A stretch of DNA of 64,000 bases from Mercurialis annua (lineage: Eukaryota; Streptophyta; Magnoliopsida; Malpighiales; Euphorbiaceae), in NCBI RefSeq assembly GCF_937616625.2, contig NC_065570.1, positions 70,521,665 to 70,585,664 of the forward strand, written 5' to 3'. The notes under the pieces are model-generated. The model did not search any database. It was given only the letters and a program-made list of their open reading frames with translations, and was not told where the DNA came from. Numbering within the stretch: the first letter of the stretch is position 1; each line of letters starts with the position of its first letter. This document shows positions 11,443 to 24,297 of this stretch, piece by piece. The translations under genes and the position numbers were made by a program.

Positions 11443-13151
11443 CTAGTCGAATACCCGCGCAATTGCACGGGATGATCTTAATAATTATTTTAAATTTATA
11501 TTATTTTTATTTTGTTTAAATAAAAATTAAAAATATAGTAAAATTATAGATAAATTTGATACAAAAATAAAATAAAAAATATTTCATATAATCTATAAAA
11601 CTAATAAAAATACATTATTAAATCTCTTAAATTTAGTGTATTTTATTTTACTTTGACTTATACTAACTCTAATAATTGATTTTTTAAAAAATATTATATA
11701 TCTATATTACAGTTTGTTTTAATTTTCACTTCACTAAAAAAATATTTGTTGGACGTTTGGATTTATCTTTATGAAATAGCTTCTTGTACTGCTCAATATT
11801 TTTTTTATCTTGTTTTTTATTAAGGGTGGATCATATCCTATTATATTCTCTATAATTGAAAATAAAATTAGTCTCTCATTATAAAAAGCAAACTTTTGAA
11901 TTTGAATTGTAACATAGAGTTCGAATGAATATGTTAAAGAAAATGTAAATAAAATTCTCACTATTTTTATTTGATGAATTTCTCACTACTATTTTAAATA
12001 TGTTTGTCTTTTCTACGATTAATAACAATTTTTTTTTCATTATAAAAAATTTGGTTTTGAATTTTGATTGTATATATTCGAATTATGACACATTAAAAAA
12101 TATAATTTTTTGACCATTTTCTAATTATAAGTAATTTGTTAAACTTATTCTAAAAATATTATAGGATTTTCCATTGTTTTAATGTAATTTGCAACTTACC
12201 TATTAAAAGGACAATTCAAAATATTATCTCATTGTTAATTGTGTCTCAAAATTTATATAATATATTAAAACAAATAAAAATTATGATAATAATAAAATTG
12301 CATGTTTAAATTTTTGGGTTTGCGAGATTTAAATAAGCAAATTCAAGTATAACTAAATTCATAATTACCAGACAACTAAAAATAGTCACAAACAACAACA
12401 AATCAACTAATAGCATAATAGTTGTCATTCAATCACATAAATAATGATAAAAATTCTTAAACTTTAAAAAATTAAATAAAAAGATTATAGACATAAATAC
12501 CAAAAGCTGGTTGTTAATCCCATTGTCCTATATTACAGTCTGCAGAAGCACAAAAATGAAGAAGACAATACCCTCTATAGATTTGAGAAATAAAATAGAC
12601 ATAGCATGTATACAAATATCAATACATTATTAATAAAATACAGAATAAACGATCTACGTGCTTCATAATAGCAGGTCGGACTCTTAAAATAAACTATTCC
12701 TCTATGCTGCGAAAAATAAATCACCAAATTCCCCATGTTAATCAATCTATAATACAATATATATATACACTAAAATTGAATTACATATTTCATATATGAT
12801 TGTGGCAGTGACGTATAAGCCACATTCCAAGCTATTTATTTGCTTTGGTGAAATAGTAATCATCAAATTGAGAAGAATTAAATAGAAATCAAAAGAGAGT
12901 TTGTAGTGTAATAGGAGTAGATGTTTGGGATAAATCTAAATACTATAACGTAGTAATCTTCAAAAAAGAGAGAGAACAAATGTAAATATTAAAATCAAAT
13001 ATAAATATTAAAGGTAAATAATTTATCAAATCGTTAAAAATATTAAAAGTAAAATAAGTGTTTTTGAAAAGGTGGAAACTATAAAAATGCTCTATTTGGT
13101 GAGAATCAATGTGAGGGCTCCGTTGGTCCTCTCAATTATATAATATATAGA
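11443..13151 (-). mobile_element. Non-autonomous Helitron
   Basis: Read on the minus strand, the element starts with TC (13151-13150) in TCTATATATTATATAATTG and ends with CTAG at 11446-11443. A short hairpin (CCCGTGCAATTGCGCGGG on the minus strand, 11471-11454) lies 7 nt before the CTAG. It sits between an A (13152) and a T (11442), the canonical Helitron insertion dinucleotide, and has no terminal inverted repeats or target duplication. At about 1.7 kb it carries no Rep/helicase reading frame, so it would depend on an autonomous partner. Confidence 0.78.
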
Positions 13152-14005
13152 TACTTGAAATAAAATGTATAGTTTGTGGCATTTTGTAAAAGTATATAAA
13201 TTTACTCTAAAAAATTTCAATAATATTTTTTAGTAACTGAGTAAAGTATAAAATAATATTAGTAAATAAAAATTTAATGAAAATTATAAAACATCGTACA
13301 ATAAATAACATTGGTAATAAATTACTTTTAAATGCATGACTGTCAATTACTTGATTCAAAATATTTGTTCAAAGTTGCATAATTAGAGGTTTATTAAGTT
13401 TTTTTTATGTCATATAATGATAAATTTAAGTATAAATTCGAAAATGGATAATGAATTTTAAATGATGCGTCATATTGTGAGTTAAAAGAACTTGAAGTTT
13501 CAGGTGACTAGCTACTCAAATTTATCATCATTTGATATAAAATTGGGTAGTGAACTTTAAATGATGCGTCATATTATAAGTTAAAAATTAAATTTAGTGA
13601 GACAAAATATAAATTAAAATTTAGTAATTAGTAAAATGTAATTAGATAAAAATGTAGTTGCTTCAAAAGTTTAATAAGATGTTTTTATAGGAATTAAGGT
13701 AGAAAAATTTAACTAAACAATTTTTTTTTCTGATTAAAAGGGAGCAGTTAAGAAAAAGACATTTGATCCTATTGCTAAATCCGTGATTATTGTATAGTCT
13801 ATTTATTACCAGTCGCTAGCTTTCAGTTCAGCTAACAAGTATAGCTTAATATGATTAAACCATTCAATTGAGCTTAGTGATTTTTAGTGAAAACCTTAAC
13901 ATGTGACATTCCTATATAAAAGTTAAATAAAAAATTGAAAGCCATCAACATAAGTAATCTGCATCTACAAGTTTTAACGAATAAAATTCAATGACTTAAA
14001 CAAAA
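13152..14005. other. Intergenic, no gene
   Basis: AT-rich filler. Two partly similar stretches (about 13410-13480 and 13530-13590, both containing AAATGATGCGTCATATT) form an imperfect duplication. Nothing coding is visible. Confidence 0.5.
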
Positions 14006-14381
14006 GGCTTAATGGCAAAAAAAACCCAAACCTTTACGACTTGTTGCAATTATATCCAAACCTTTTAATTTTTGCAATAATATCCAAATTGTATTATTTT
14101 GTTGTAATAATATCCAAATTGCACTTTTTATGTGATTTTTTTTGAGTTTTTTGCCATTTTTGGAGACTTTTACTATATTATTATACACCAAAAAAAATAG
14201 CCTAATATCTTAATTGAAAACAACAAGTTTAGCCATCAATTTGACTATTATTGCTACAAATAATGCAATTTGGATATTATTACAACAAAAAAATGCAATT
14301 TGGATATTATTGCAAAAATTAAAAGGTTTGGATATAATTGTAACAAGTTGCAAAGGTTTGAGTTTTTTCTACCATTAGGCC
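14006..14381. mobile_element. Mutator-type MITE, copy A (376 bp)
   Basis: Long terminal inverted repeats of about 115 bp start GGCTTAATGG and end CCATTAGGCC. The element is flanked by a perfect 9-bp duplication TAAACAAAA (13997-14005 and 14382-14390), the length made by Mutator-like transposases. It has no coding capacity. A reverse-complement relative lies at 28813-29194. Confidence 0.9.
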
Positions 14382-15733
14382 TAAACAAAACAATGCAGTC
14401 GAAAGCATTATTCTTATTTTTGTTTTCTAAATTTCTAAGAACGTGACATCAAGGGTTTCTAAGTATCAAAATTAATACTAATAAAAAAGCCAAACACTTT
14501 AAAATCTTTTTAATTGATGTGTTGAGAGATTTCTCTTTGCATAATTGCATGGAAGGGCATTTATTCACCTAAAGTCAGATTATTAGTATCGTTGGTGTTA
14601 CATGAAAAAATTAGTACAAGCCAAAATCTGAAAACAAAATGCATTCATATTCTTGTCACAGTTATTACTTTGGAGAAGTAGAATAGTGGCGTTTCAGAAA
14701 ATTTAATCAAGAGGTGAAGACTGCTAATAAAACAACAGATTAGCGAAAATTTCTATGTTTAGATAATAAAATCCGTTAATAAAAGCATTCACTAGCAGAT
14801 TACCGATGGAAAGTTCCTCACAAAAAACTTTGATGCTTCAAATCCCATCGGTAAAATTATCAACTTTTTTAAACAATTTTTTGATGAAAATTACGACGTA
14901 TTTTACGACGGCAAATCCTTCTGCAAAGAACGTTCAAAATTGCAGTTTCAGTCGCTAATTTGCCAAAAGTTTATTGTCGGTAATTCGATCGCTGAAAAAT
15001 TATGTATCATTGCTTGGTATAATTTTTTATTTAATTACATTAAATATAATTTTTATTGATACAATAAATTTAAAATAGTTCAAATGATTAAAGTATTATA
15101 AAAATTATCATTCTATTTATAATATTAAATAAGCAATTTTATTAATTATTAAGACATTTATAAAAAATAAAATACAAGCCAGTTATCAATTTATCAAACT
15201 GGAAAAATGATAAGAGCCAAAATACTATATTCAATTTAAATAGTTGTTTTATTTAAAAAAACTAATCTATATTCGTTTAAAAATTATAAGAGTAATTTTT
15301 TCTAACTTTTATCGAAAGGACAAATCAGTATTTTTTACTCAAATAAGGTTGAAACTGAATTTTTAAATAATGTTGATGGCCAATATGTTCGATTATGTGG
15401 TTACTATTCTGGACTTAACATTGTGCTTCTTTTAAACTAACAATTGATATGAGAGTCCGATTCGGTTGGATGGAATCTGGTGACTCAGGTTGTACATGAC
15501 TAACGTGTTGGAGTCTAGTTTTGAGTAAAATTGAGCGATTTAATGTGAAAGGATACCATATTTAAGGGAGAAATTGTTGAATACTGAATGTAATGGAAAT
15601 TTTATGTTAGATATGAGTAGAATTTAGAACATATAAGTGAAATAGACTAACAAATCTATTATTTTAAGGTTTTGAATTTGATAAGTTACCCGGCCCACGA
15701 TTATGTGGTTTCTATTGTGGGTCCATAATATAT

Positions 15734-16019
15734 ATATATATTTTTTTTAACAAAGATAGAACTACACTATTACAAACAAACTATAGATATACACTACTAT
15801 TTACAAATTTAAACGTCATCCACGCCATCCACATCGTTTACGTTGAATACATCGCTATCCCGAACTCGCCAAACATGGCGGACGATGCCGCAGCCGCTTG
15901 CTTCTGACGCTTCTGACGCTTCGAACCTTCCTCCAAATATTTTCAATATCTTCATCTTCTTTGTCCATGAGGGGATTCGAACCCACGCCCCCTTAGACTT
16001 GATGCCTCACTCTTAACCA
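15734..16019 (-). mobile_element. tRNA-derived SINE
   Basis: On the minus strand the 5' head (16019 leftwards) carries an A-box-like TGGTTAAGAGTG and a perfect B box GGTTCGAATCC (about 15983-15973), the internal RNA polymerase III promoter of a tRNA-like SINE. The 3' end runs into an A/TA-rich tail (about 15760-15734). The insertion is flanked by a perfect 15-bp duplication GGGTCCATAATATAT (15719-15733 and 16020-16034), as expected for LINE-driven retroposition. Confidence 0.85.
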
Positions 16020-16530
16020 GGGTCCATAATATATTCTCCCATAAGCAAATGTGGCAACCTGGTGGTAGTATAGTGAGCTCTCTCTTTGGACTAACATATA
16101 CCTTTTGCAATGTTTCTTCTGTTATGTCCGTGTTTTCTTGGATTTAAAACTACTGCTCGACACAGAAACTCGCTTCCATTATAGTAAAAGTTAAAAGAGT
16201 TGAATTAATAAAAACAAAATATAACTAGCATCTTAAGTAAATTATTTCATACTTGGAGATATGTTTTAAAAAAATTATATTAATCAAATGTTTTAATAAT
16301 AATAGAATAACTTTTGGAAAATAAGATAGATAGTTTATTTAAAGTTTGTAATTTTTCTCTCTAATTACGAATTACTTTTAAAATATGATAAGAGATTAAA
16401 AAAATATTTTATTTTATCAACTAGATCCTTCAACTTTTTTATTTACTGTTTAGACATGTTTGTCAGAATCTATAAAATTTACTTGGTGATAGTTATGAGC
16501 ATACAGTATTGTTTTATTTCAAATAAGAAA

Positions 16531-16706
16531 TAATTATTCCTGTATTTTGATTAATTCAGTTTAAAATTTACCGTTTAATTCGATTAATTCGGTTCAATTT
16601 AAAGGGTTTTGTATATAAGTTTTAGTGATTTTTTTATTAAAGGGGTTCAATTATTCCTGTATTTTTATTAATTCAGTTCAAAATTTACCGTTTAATTCGA
16701 TTAATG
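16531..16706. repeat. Spaced direct duplication, two ~57-bp units
   Basis: TTATTCCTGTATTTT followed by TTAATTCAGTT and AAATTTACCGTTTAATTCG occurs twice with a 118-bp period. It looks like a local segmental duplication with few changes. Confidence 0.7.
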
Positions 16707-18035
16707 CTTGTCAGAATATCTATAGTGTGCTTTTTAGGCCACTTCTTGTGCGAAAACTTAGTGCTGTTTAGCTTTGCTACTTCTTGTAGCTTTTTATAAA
16801 ATTATACTTTCATCAAAAAAAAAGTTTTAGTGATTTTGCAATTTAAGCACATTATTAAAAAATTGGAATAAAAAAATAATAATAAGCCCGACATTTTATT
16901 TTTGGCATTTTATAGATCAAATGATTTACCGATGTCATCTTAGTCATTTAAAACGGCCAAAACAGTATCGCTTTTGCAAAAAAAAAGACCTAAGTGGCAC
17001 TTGATTATAGGATAAAAAGTTTAAAAATATTCTAATGTGGGGTGTCAGGTTTTGAATAATATACTTAAATCATAAAAAATGAGAAAGCTCTGGATTTTTT
17101 TTATATAAATAACACTTTTCTAAATTATTTTTCTGTTCCCTTAATAATTTTTAGAAGAAGTTTAAATTTTTAAAAGTAATAATTATAAATAGTAAATTCT
17201 GAAACACGATATAAGATATTTATTAAAAAAATTGCGAAGCTAAATACGTCAGCTTCTAGACTTAAATTTATCATGTCCTAAATTAGTAGCCTTGTCCATA
17301 TTCAGAAAATGAACTTATTTATTTAGAACATCATCTGAAAGTATACCTTAATTTAATGCAATTGAGGCTCTGCTAATGACAAATAAAAATGAATTACTAC
17401 TGTATTGGTTTCTTAAGCCAATTTCTTATGCTTTTCATTTGGAATTTATAGCTATCATCATGTATGCTTCAGCCTAACGCAAGCTCAATACCGATAAGTT
17501 AAAAGTTTCAACCTTTAATTATTTCTCAACAATTATAATAATATTAATATATGATATATCTTCGTGACTTTACCAATATGATCGGTCCATGATTCACGGG
17601 TGGCCTAAGATTTGATGTGCACATTATTTAGTGTTCTTTTATGTTCCAACCTTTGTTTTCTCCAATTTTTATCTGATGTGTCCAAACTGTAGGAAATCCC
17701 GGCGGAGCCTGACCACCCCTTAGGAGCGGAGTCCGGCTATATTTATTTTAAACCATATCTTAAAAATATTTTAAGTTTCAATATTATTACATAAAATGTC
17801 TTTATAAAAAAAGGTAATGTGGAAGTAACATTATGTGTGGCCTTCCAATTAAGGAGGGAGAGGGGGCTGGGAAGGGCCTTAGCCCCCCCAACTTTTAAAA
17901 AATATCTAACTTAGTGTAGGAAATAATGAATTTTGGAATCTCATCTTTTCGGTTTTTAAAAGTTATTTCTCCACATATAAAATATTTTGCGATTTGACTC
18001 ACTTGATATAAAATTTATGGCTCCGTCGCTACTGC

Positions 18036-18588
18036 CAGGGCCGGCCTTAGATGAACCGAGGCCCTAGGCGAGATTTTAGTATTCTTTATAAATAAAATCT
18101 ATTTATGTTAAATTGTTCGTAAAAATAAATTCGTTTTATTTTTCTCATAAAAATATGTTATTTTTCACTTTATAAAGGTACTCTTTCGGTAGATTATTGA
18201 TAAATATTTAATAGATTTTTGGTAAATATCGATAGATCTTTAGTAAATTTTTATAACATTTCTTTTAAAAAAATATTTTTTATATAAAAAGAATATATAT
18301 AATGTAATTTACTCTTATTTATATTGCTATATAGTTATTATTAAAAGAGCCTAATATATTTTTAAATATAAATTACAACATTTACTACCATAAAAGAGGC
18401 CTTTTAAAATTGATTTTTTAATTACTAAAAGACCTAATCAAATTTTAAAAATAAAAATTTCATCTATCATAAAAAAAATTAATAAATTTTTTATATAATA
18501 TTTATTTTTCCTATGGACCCCATATAATTATGGGGCCCTCTAAAATTTGTGGCCTTAGGCATATGGCCTATGCCTAAGGCCGGGCATG
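18036..18588. mobile_element. hAT-type non-autonomous element
   Basis: Ends are CAGGGCCGGCCTTAG on the left and CTAAGGCCGGGCATG on the right, near-perfect inverted repeats of hAT style. The flanking 8-bp duplication is GCTACTGC (18028-18035) and GCTGCTGC (18589-18596), 7 of 8 matching; 8 bp is the hAT signature. No transposase frame is present. A fragment resembling one end lies near 20100-20136. Confidence 0.8.
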
Positions 18589-19513
18589 GCTGCTGCCACA
18601 TTAATTTTTATTTTTTCTATAAAAATGAAGTTTATTATTGAAAGGTATGCTAGTAATATAAAACTACAATTAAAATATATTTATTTTCATCTGAAATTAT
18701 ACTCAAGAAATTAGAAATCGCATCCGAACATATCAATTGGGTTGGCATCCTTTTGACTTCTAATAATACATCTGTTTTGAGAGAATATAAAACTCACATA
18801 CTGTTAATGAAAATTTTCCGACAAAGATAAAAGCTACATTATATATCTGTAATGTAATGCGGATCACAAATGAACTTAATATGACGAAAATAACAATTGT
18901 ATAAATCAATACTTGTCCTATAACCTGAACAGTGAACAACAATTTGTTAAAAAACATCAGTCCCTGAACTTGTAATTTAGAATTAAATAATTTACTTACG
19001 ATCATTTTGATCAATTAAATATAATGCTCTTCATCTTTTGGTCAATTAAAAATAAATTTATATTATATGAACAAGTTCAGGACCGGGCTAATCTAATTTT
19101 ATCTTTCATTAACTTAAAAATATAAAATATTATTTTTAATTATCTAAAAATTAAAATTATTGTCTTTAATTGATCAAACTAGCTGAAAGTGAATTATCTG
19201 AACACGAGTTATCTGAACAGGAGTTACAAGTTAAGAGATCGGATTGAACCTTTGCTCTCTATCAACAGTAAAAATAATAGAAAAATGAAGTATAGTGGAG
19301 TTGTTGGGTTCACTTTTAATCAGTATAGAGCTTACAACACTCACCTTTTTTTCCCATGCTCGTCTCTTTTCATCAAACAGAATGGCCCCTCTTCAAAAAT
19401 AAAAGCTTTTCATTCTTCTATAAAAGGGTACCATTCCTACTTTGTATCCTCACATAACCTCACTCACTCAAAAATCAAAAGTTTAGTTTTCTTTGGTTTT
19501 TAATAGCTAATTA
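18589..19513. promoter_or_regulatory. Upstream region of plantacyanin with TATA box
   Basis: Non-coding AT-rich DNA. A good TATA box, CTATAAAAGG (19418-19427), lies about 87 bases before the plantacyanin ATG, implying a transcription start near 19450 and a 5' leader of about 60 nt. An open frame at 19189-19503 overlaps this promoter and is judged spurious. Confidence 0.55.
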
Positions 19514-20530
19514 ATGGGGCAGGGGAGAGGCAGTGCAAGTGTAGCCGTGGTGATAATGGTTGCACTACTGGGTTTGATGATGGCTGATCAAGTTTATGGT
19601 GCAACTTACACTGTCGGTGGCTCTGCTGGTTGGACTTTCAATTTAGATACCTGGCCTAAAGGCAAACGTTTTAGAGCTGGTGATTCACTTGGTATGCTTT
19701 TTTTTTCACCTTCATCTTCTTCTTCAGTTCAAAGACGTTGATCATATTTTTGGGTTTTGAAGAAGAATTCACCAAACTGACCGCCGATTAACGGTTGATC
19801 CAGTTGAATCAGACGATTCGGTTCTATTTTTAAAACACAAAGCGCAACTTTTTAATTCCTACTATAGTCAAGTGGGATCAAGTTAAAATAGAGTGAAATT
19901 CAAACTTGATTTGACTCTAAATTACAAAAATTAAAATATCATAAAAAATTGAGAATTGGACTCTACTTTACTTAGATGTGGTGATCTACATAAATATTTA
20001 AAAAGTAAATTTTGTTGTGTGTTGTTTTTAGAGGGTTATTTCAAAGAAAAATACTATTTAGCCAACATTTTGTACCTCTTTTAACGCCCCTCCTTTAAAT
20101 TTTGGAGACTTTAGGCATAGGCCTTAGCCGGCCTTGAACCTATAGAGTCGAGTATTTATTGCTCGAACTCAATTTGATAATTGCATTGAGTAGTTTAAAT
20201 TCGAGTTCCATTTGATTAACACTCAAACTTCTTAACTAGCAAACTAATGATACATATAATAATGTTTTATAAGCTATATTTAAGGGTGGGTTGTACAACT
20301 ACTAATTAAAACGTGTTTAAAAAACTGCAGTATTCAACTATGATTCAACAGTACACAATGTGGTAGCAGTGAACAGAGGTGGTTATACAAGCTGCAGTGC
20401 ACCAGCAGGTGCCAAAATGTACAAATCAGGTCAAGATCAGATAAAGCTGGTGAAGGGACAAAACTTCTTCATTTGCAGTATTGTTGGCCACTGTCAGTCT
20501 GGCATGAAAATTGCTATTACTGCTACTTGA
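19514..20530 (+). CDS. Plantacyanin (basic blue protein)
   Basis: Secreted type I copper protein of the phytocyanin family, an extracellular electron-transfer protein; Arabidopsis plantacyanin functions in pollen-pistil interaction. Two exons, 19514-19691 and 20331-20530, give 125 residues. Residues 1-29 form a signal peptide; cleavage before ATYTVGG leaves a 96-residue mature protein, the same length as cucumber basic protein. Copper ligands are H68, C108, H113 and M118 (mature H39, C79, H84, M89, exactly the cucumber positions). C81 and C114 form the expected disulfide. The phase-1 GT-AG intron follows GDSL, as in other phytocyanins. Unlike early nodulin-like or stellacyanin proteins it has no Pro/Ser tail or GPI signal. 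The protein appears fully functional. Confidence 0.97.
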
Positions 20531-21787
20531 ACTTCATTAGTCAACTGTTTGTATACCTTAATTTAGGATTGTGTTGTGTTCCTTAATTATGTGTGGTTTT
20601 GTTTAAATTATGTATGTAGCAGTAAGAGTTGGGTGTACTTGCTAGAATAAGTATGTTTCTTTCATATATGTTGTTTATAGCTACTATTAAATAAGTAATA
20701 TGGATTTGTTTAATGTGTTATAATTGTTGGATTTGGTCCCCCAAGGTCACGCATTTTTGGCTGGGCTACCTTCATAAATTATAGACCTAATACCTTAAAA
20801 AATCCCGACCTTTTAACCTCTTTTCAACTTATCCCGACGTTGAAAATTGGTCAATTTTATTCTATTTTATATTTTCTCATCGGTGATAGATTTGCAAAAA
20901 AATGAAAGATAATGATTTTATTTGACACTTTTAAAAGGACGTAATTAAAATCAAAAACATGTAAAGATTGTGATTTTATATGATATTAACCCTTAAAACG
21001 TTAAACATATGAATAATATAACAAAAGGTATAATACTAAAGTAATTTGAGTAAAGGATAAAAAAAATCTTAACTGAAATATCAAATAAACCTAAATTTGT
21101 AAAAGTGAATTAAACAAACCCGCAACTTGACAAATTATATCATAAGCCTCCTTAGGAGAATGAGAATACCACCCTCCTTCCCCCCTAATCTTTGCAAAAC
21201 CAGATCAATTTACTCCCTCATTTCCACCAAAAATCCCCGTCGACTCTGCTACCAATACCGATTTTTTTTTAATACCAAAAATAAAGCTGACCTGTCGCCG
21301 GAAAAAAAATCGGCGACCACCGCCATTAAAGAACAGATCCCAAGTGGGATCTATTCATTGTTTTGAACAGATCTCACTTGGGATTTGTTCTTCGTACAAA
21401 ACAAAATACAGAGCCCCTTGGGATTTGTTTCTTCGTTGAACAGATCTTCATGGGATATGTTCCTTTGTTGATGAACATAAATAAGATTTTGCTGGAAAAA
21501 AAATACAGCTGCGGTGATCGGTGGTATTCAGTGGGTGATTAATTATTTAATATTTCAAAATTAAAAAAAATATAAAATTTAAAGTATAAATTTAAATAAT
21601 TAAAAAAAAATAAAAATTATTTTAGACTTTTTATCATTGAAAATGTATTTCAAACGAGGGTTGAAAGTGGATAAGAGTGGTCGAGGGATGTTTTTAATCC
21701 GGTTTTTGCCAAATTGTAAAGTGATTTAATATGATTTTGCGAATTTGAGTGTATTTGATATTTCGTGCTAAATTCAGGTTTTTTTTT
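20531..21787. other. Intergenic with degenerate repeats
   Basis: Contains the plantacyanin 3' UTR and then a truncated relative of the element at 61392 (about 20787-20880 shares CTTAAAAAA-CCCGACCTTTTAACC and GACGTTGAAAATT). At about 21330-21470 a phrase around GAACAGATC...GGGAT(C/T)TGTTC is repeated four times. No gene is seen. Confidence 0.45.
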
Positions 21788-24297
21788 GGGCTTTTTACAC
21801 AAACAACCTATATTGGCTAATTGTTTACTTTTATACATGTCATATTTTTCACTTACTAAACTAGCATACACGGAGCTGATTATAACTTTTATACGGATCT
21901 TATATATTCAACCCTAATAGCACAATCATCATAATTTCATTTATTTTCTCTCTCCTCATCATTCAATTCTCTCTTCCTCCCAACTCATATTTCTCTCCCT
22001 TCCTCTCAGCTCATCTTCTTCTCTCTTCCTCTCCGTCGTCTTCCGCTTCGCCGTCCTCTATTCCTCCGCTCCTCCGTCTCCGTTGTCATCTTCGCCAACG
22101 CCATCATCTCCTCTGCTCGTCGTGTCATCTATTTGATTTCAGATCTACAATTTATTCATTCTTCTTCTTTTTCTTCTCTTTTATTTTCAGATCTACAATT
22201 GTTTTACTGTTTTTTCACCATTAAACATGTATATAGATTATATTTCAAGAATATAATGTTAATTTCATGTTATGTAATATAAAATTATGGTTATATGGAA
22301 TAATTTTTTGTTATTTCTGCATTTTATTTTTGTGTTTGGTTGTATTTTTGTGTTTATTTATTCTGTAGCTCGATGTTTTGACTATGGTTGATTGTTGAAT
22401 TATTATAATGTTACAGTGTTGTTGATTTGTTGTTGATTTTGTGTTGATAATCAGTTGGTATTTCCTTGATTTTAACATTGGAAAAATTTGTTCTTTTTTT
22501 AAAATTGGCAAATTAAATAACTTTGTCAGCGAAATAAACTAAATAAAATAAAATTTAACCGAGACTAAATAATTATATGTTTGCATTATTATGTTGACAT
22601 ATTGTTGATTTCTTGTTGATATTTTATCGTTTGTCACAATTTTTCAAAAAATTATGTTCTATTTTATTCCTTATGTTGATTCGTTGTTGATTTATTGTTG
22701 ACATTATTTTGATATGTATTTCAACATTTTTTGATTTTCAATTTTATGTTGACATGTTGTTGATATACTGTTGATAACATGTTGATTTTTCAACCATAGA
22801 AAGAAAAATAAAGTTAGTCTTAAATTGATGTATTAATGAATTATTGATATGTTTTTGATAATATGTTGATTGTTTCTGACTTAAATCAATCAATGTTCTC
22901 ATTTTACAAACATTTTGACTAAATTAGCATTAATTGTTGATTCATTGTTGATTTATTGTTGACATTATGTTGATAAGTATTTTAACTTTTTTTTATTTTC
23001 AATTTTATGTTGACATGTTGTTGATATATTGTTGATAACATATTGATTTTTCAATCATTAAAAGAAAAGTAAATTGCTTAAATTGCTGTATTGATGAGCT
23101 GTTGACATGTTTTTGATAATATGTTGATTGTTTTTGACTTAAATTAATCGATGTTCTCATTTTACAAACATCTTGACTAAATTAGCATTAATTGTTGATA
23201 TCATGTTGACATTATGTTGATAACAACGACAATAATTCAAATGAAAAAATAAAATTATTTTTACATATAAAAATAAAAATATATTAAATATACACCAACA
23301 CAACAGTTCGCAAATTAAAGAAATCTATTTGAAAATATTTTTTTTCCTCAATTCTCTTTGCAGCTGCACAGTTTCTTCAAAATCACTTGTATAATTGTTT
23401 TGCGTTCCACCTCTCATACCTAACTAAATTTCGACAAAGACGGTTATGATACAGTTTCATTTCATCTAACGAAAGTTTATTTCACAGACAATATTATCTT
23501 ATTTGTCAATGTTAAAATAAAAAGAATCAGTAGATATCAACATAATATCAACATAAAGTCAACATAAAATCAACAACACTGTAACATTATAATAATTCAG
23601 CAATCAATCATCATCAATAAATCGTTCTGCAGAATAAAAAAAACGCAGAAATACAACAAAACACAAAAAAATGCAGAAATAACAGAATTTTATTATATAA
23701 AATCACAAAATTATTCTATATAACATGAAATAAGTATTAAATTCTTTAAAGATACTCTTTATACATGTTTAATGGTGAATCAACAGTAAAAGATAAACAA
23801 ATTACAGATCTGAAAATAAAAAAAAAGAACAAAAAATTTCAGATCTAAAATTATAAAGATAAAAGAAAGATGGCGCGGCGAGATAAAGGCGGAACGATGG
23901 AGGCGAAACGGCGGAGGCGCAACAGCGGAGGCGAAACGGCGGAAGCGAAGGAGTAGAAATCGTGAATTTTTTTTTTCACAACTCAAAAGAATTTACTGTT
24001 ATATAAGTAAGAACGGTTGAGATAATGATGAAATAGAGATGAAAATGAGTGAAGTAAGAGGAGTCGTGCAGTAATGGAGATAACATACAGCAAAATCGTG
24101 GAGAAGAGAAGCGAAAATGGCGGAGAAAAATGAAGAAACCGCAAATTGAGAAGGAAAATAAGAAGACGGTAAAAAAGAAAAAAATCAAACAAAAAAGGTT
24201 AGGTTTCATAAAATTGATGATGTGAAAAGTAAAGATATGGATTGGGCCGTATAAAAGTAAAGTCTAGCCCAAATTCTGTATTTTATATAAAAAGCCC
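21788..24297. mobile_element. 2.5-kb non-autonomous Mutator-type element with GTTGATA repeats
   Basis: Ends GGGCTTTTTACACAAA and TTTTATATAAAAAGCCC are inverted copies, and exactly nine T residues flank each side (21779-21787 and 24298-24306), a 9-bp target duplication. Inner parts of the arms also match in inverted order (CAGATCTACAATTG and TTACAGATCTGAAAA; ACCATTAAACATG and CATGTTTAATGGT). The left half is full of GTTGATA/GTTGACAT units (22350-23230), and the right half has their complement (23530-23580). Short open frames at 23780-24209 are not protein-like. No transposase is present. Confidence 0.75.
22350..23235. repeat. Degenerate tandem GTTGATA/GTTGACAT array
   Basis: Dozens of GTTGATA, GTTGACA and GTTGTTGAT units. 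A larger unit of about 240-250 bp also repeats (CATGTTGTTGATAT...AACAT occurs near 22748 and 23012; CTGACTTAAAT/TTGACTTAAAT near 22877 and 23135). Confidence 0.75.

Larger units (their letters stand above)
14382..18035. other. Repeat-rich intergenic DNA
   Basis: No gene is seen. It holds a SINE (15734-16019), a spaced duplication of about 57 bp (16531-16586 and 16650-16706, TTATTCCTGTATTTT...), and at about 17690-18034 sequence with GGCGGAGCC and GGCTCCG words that looks like an older hAT-type remnant interrupted by the element at 18036. Confidence 0.5.

Noticed and set aside
19189..19503. 104-codon frame before plantacyanin
   Set aside because: It spans the TATA box and leader of plantacyanin and has no domain.
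20787..21110. Complete MITE related to 61392
   Set aside because: Only the left ~90 bp match; no inverted right end or duplication was found.
22350..23235. CRISPR-like repeat array
   Set aside because: Units are short, variable and unspaced, in a plant transposon; no CRISPR repeat-spacer pattern.
23780..24209. Arg/Phe-rich minus-strand frames
   Set aside because: They lie inside the arm of the 2.5-kb transposon and are low-complexity translations.
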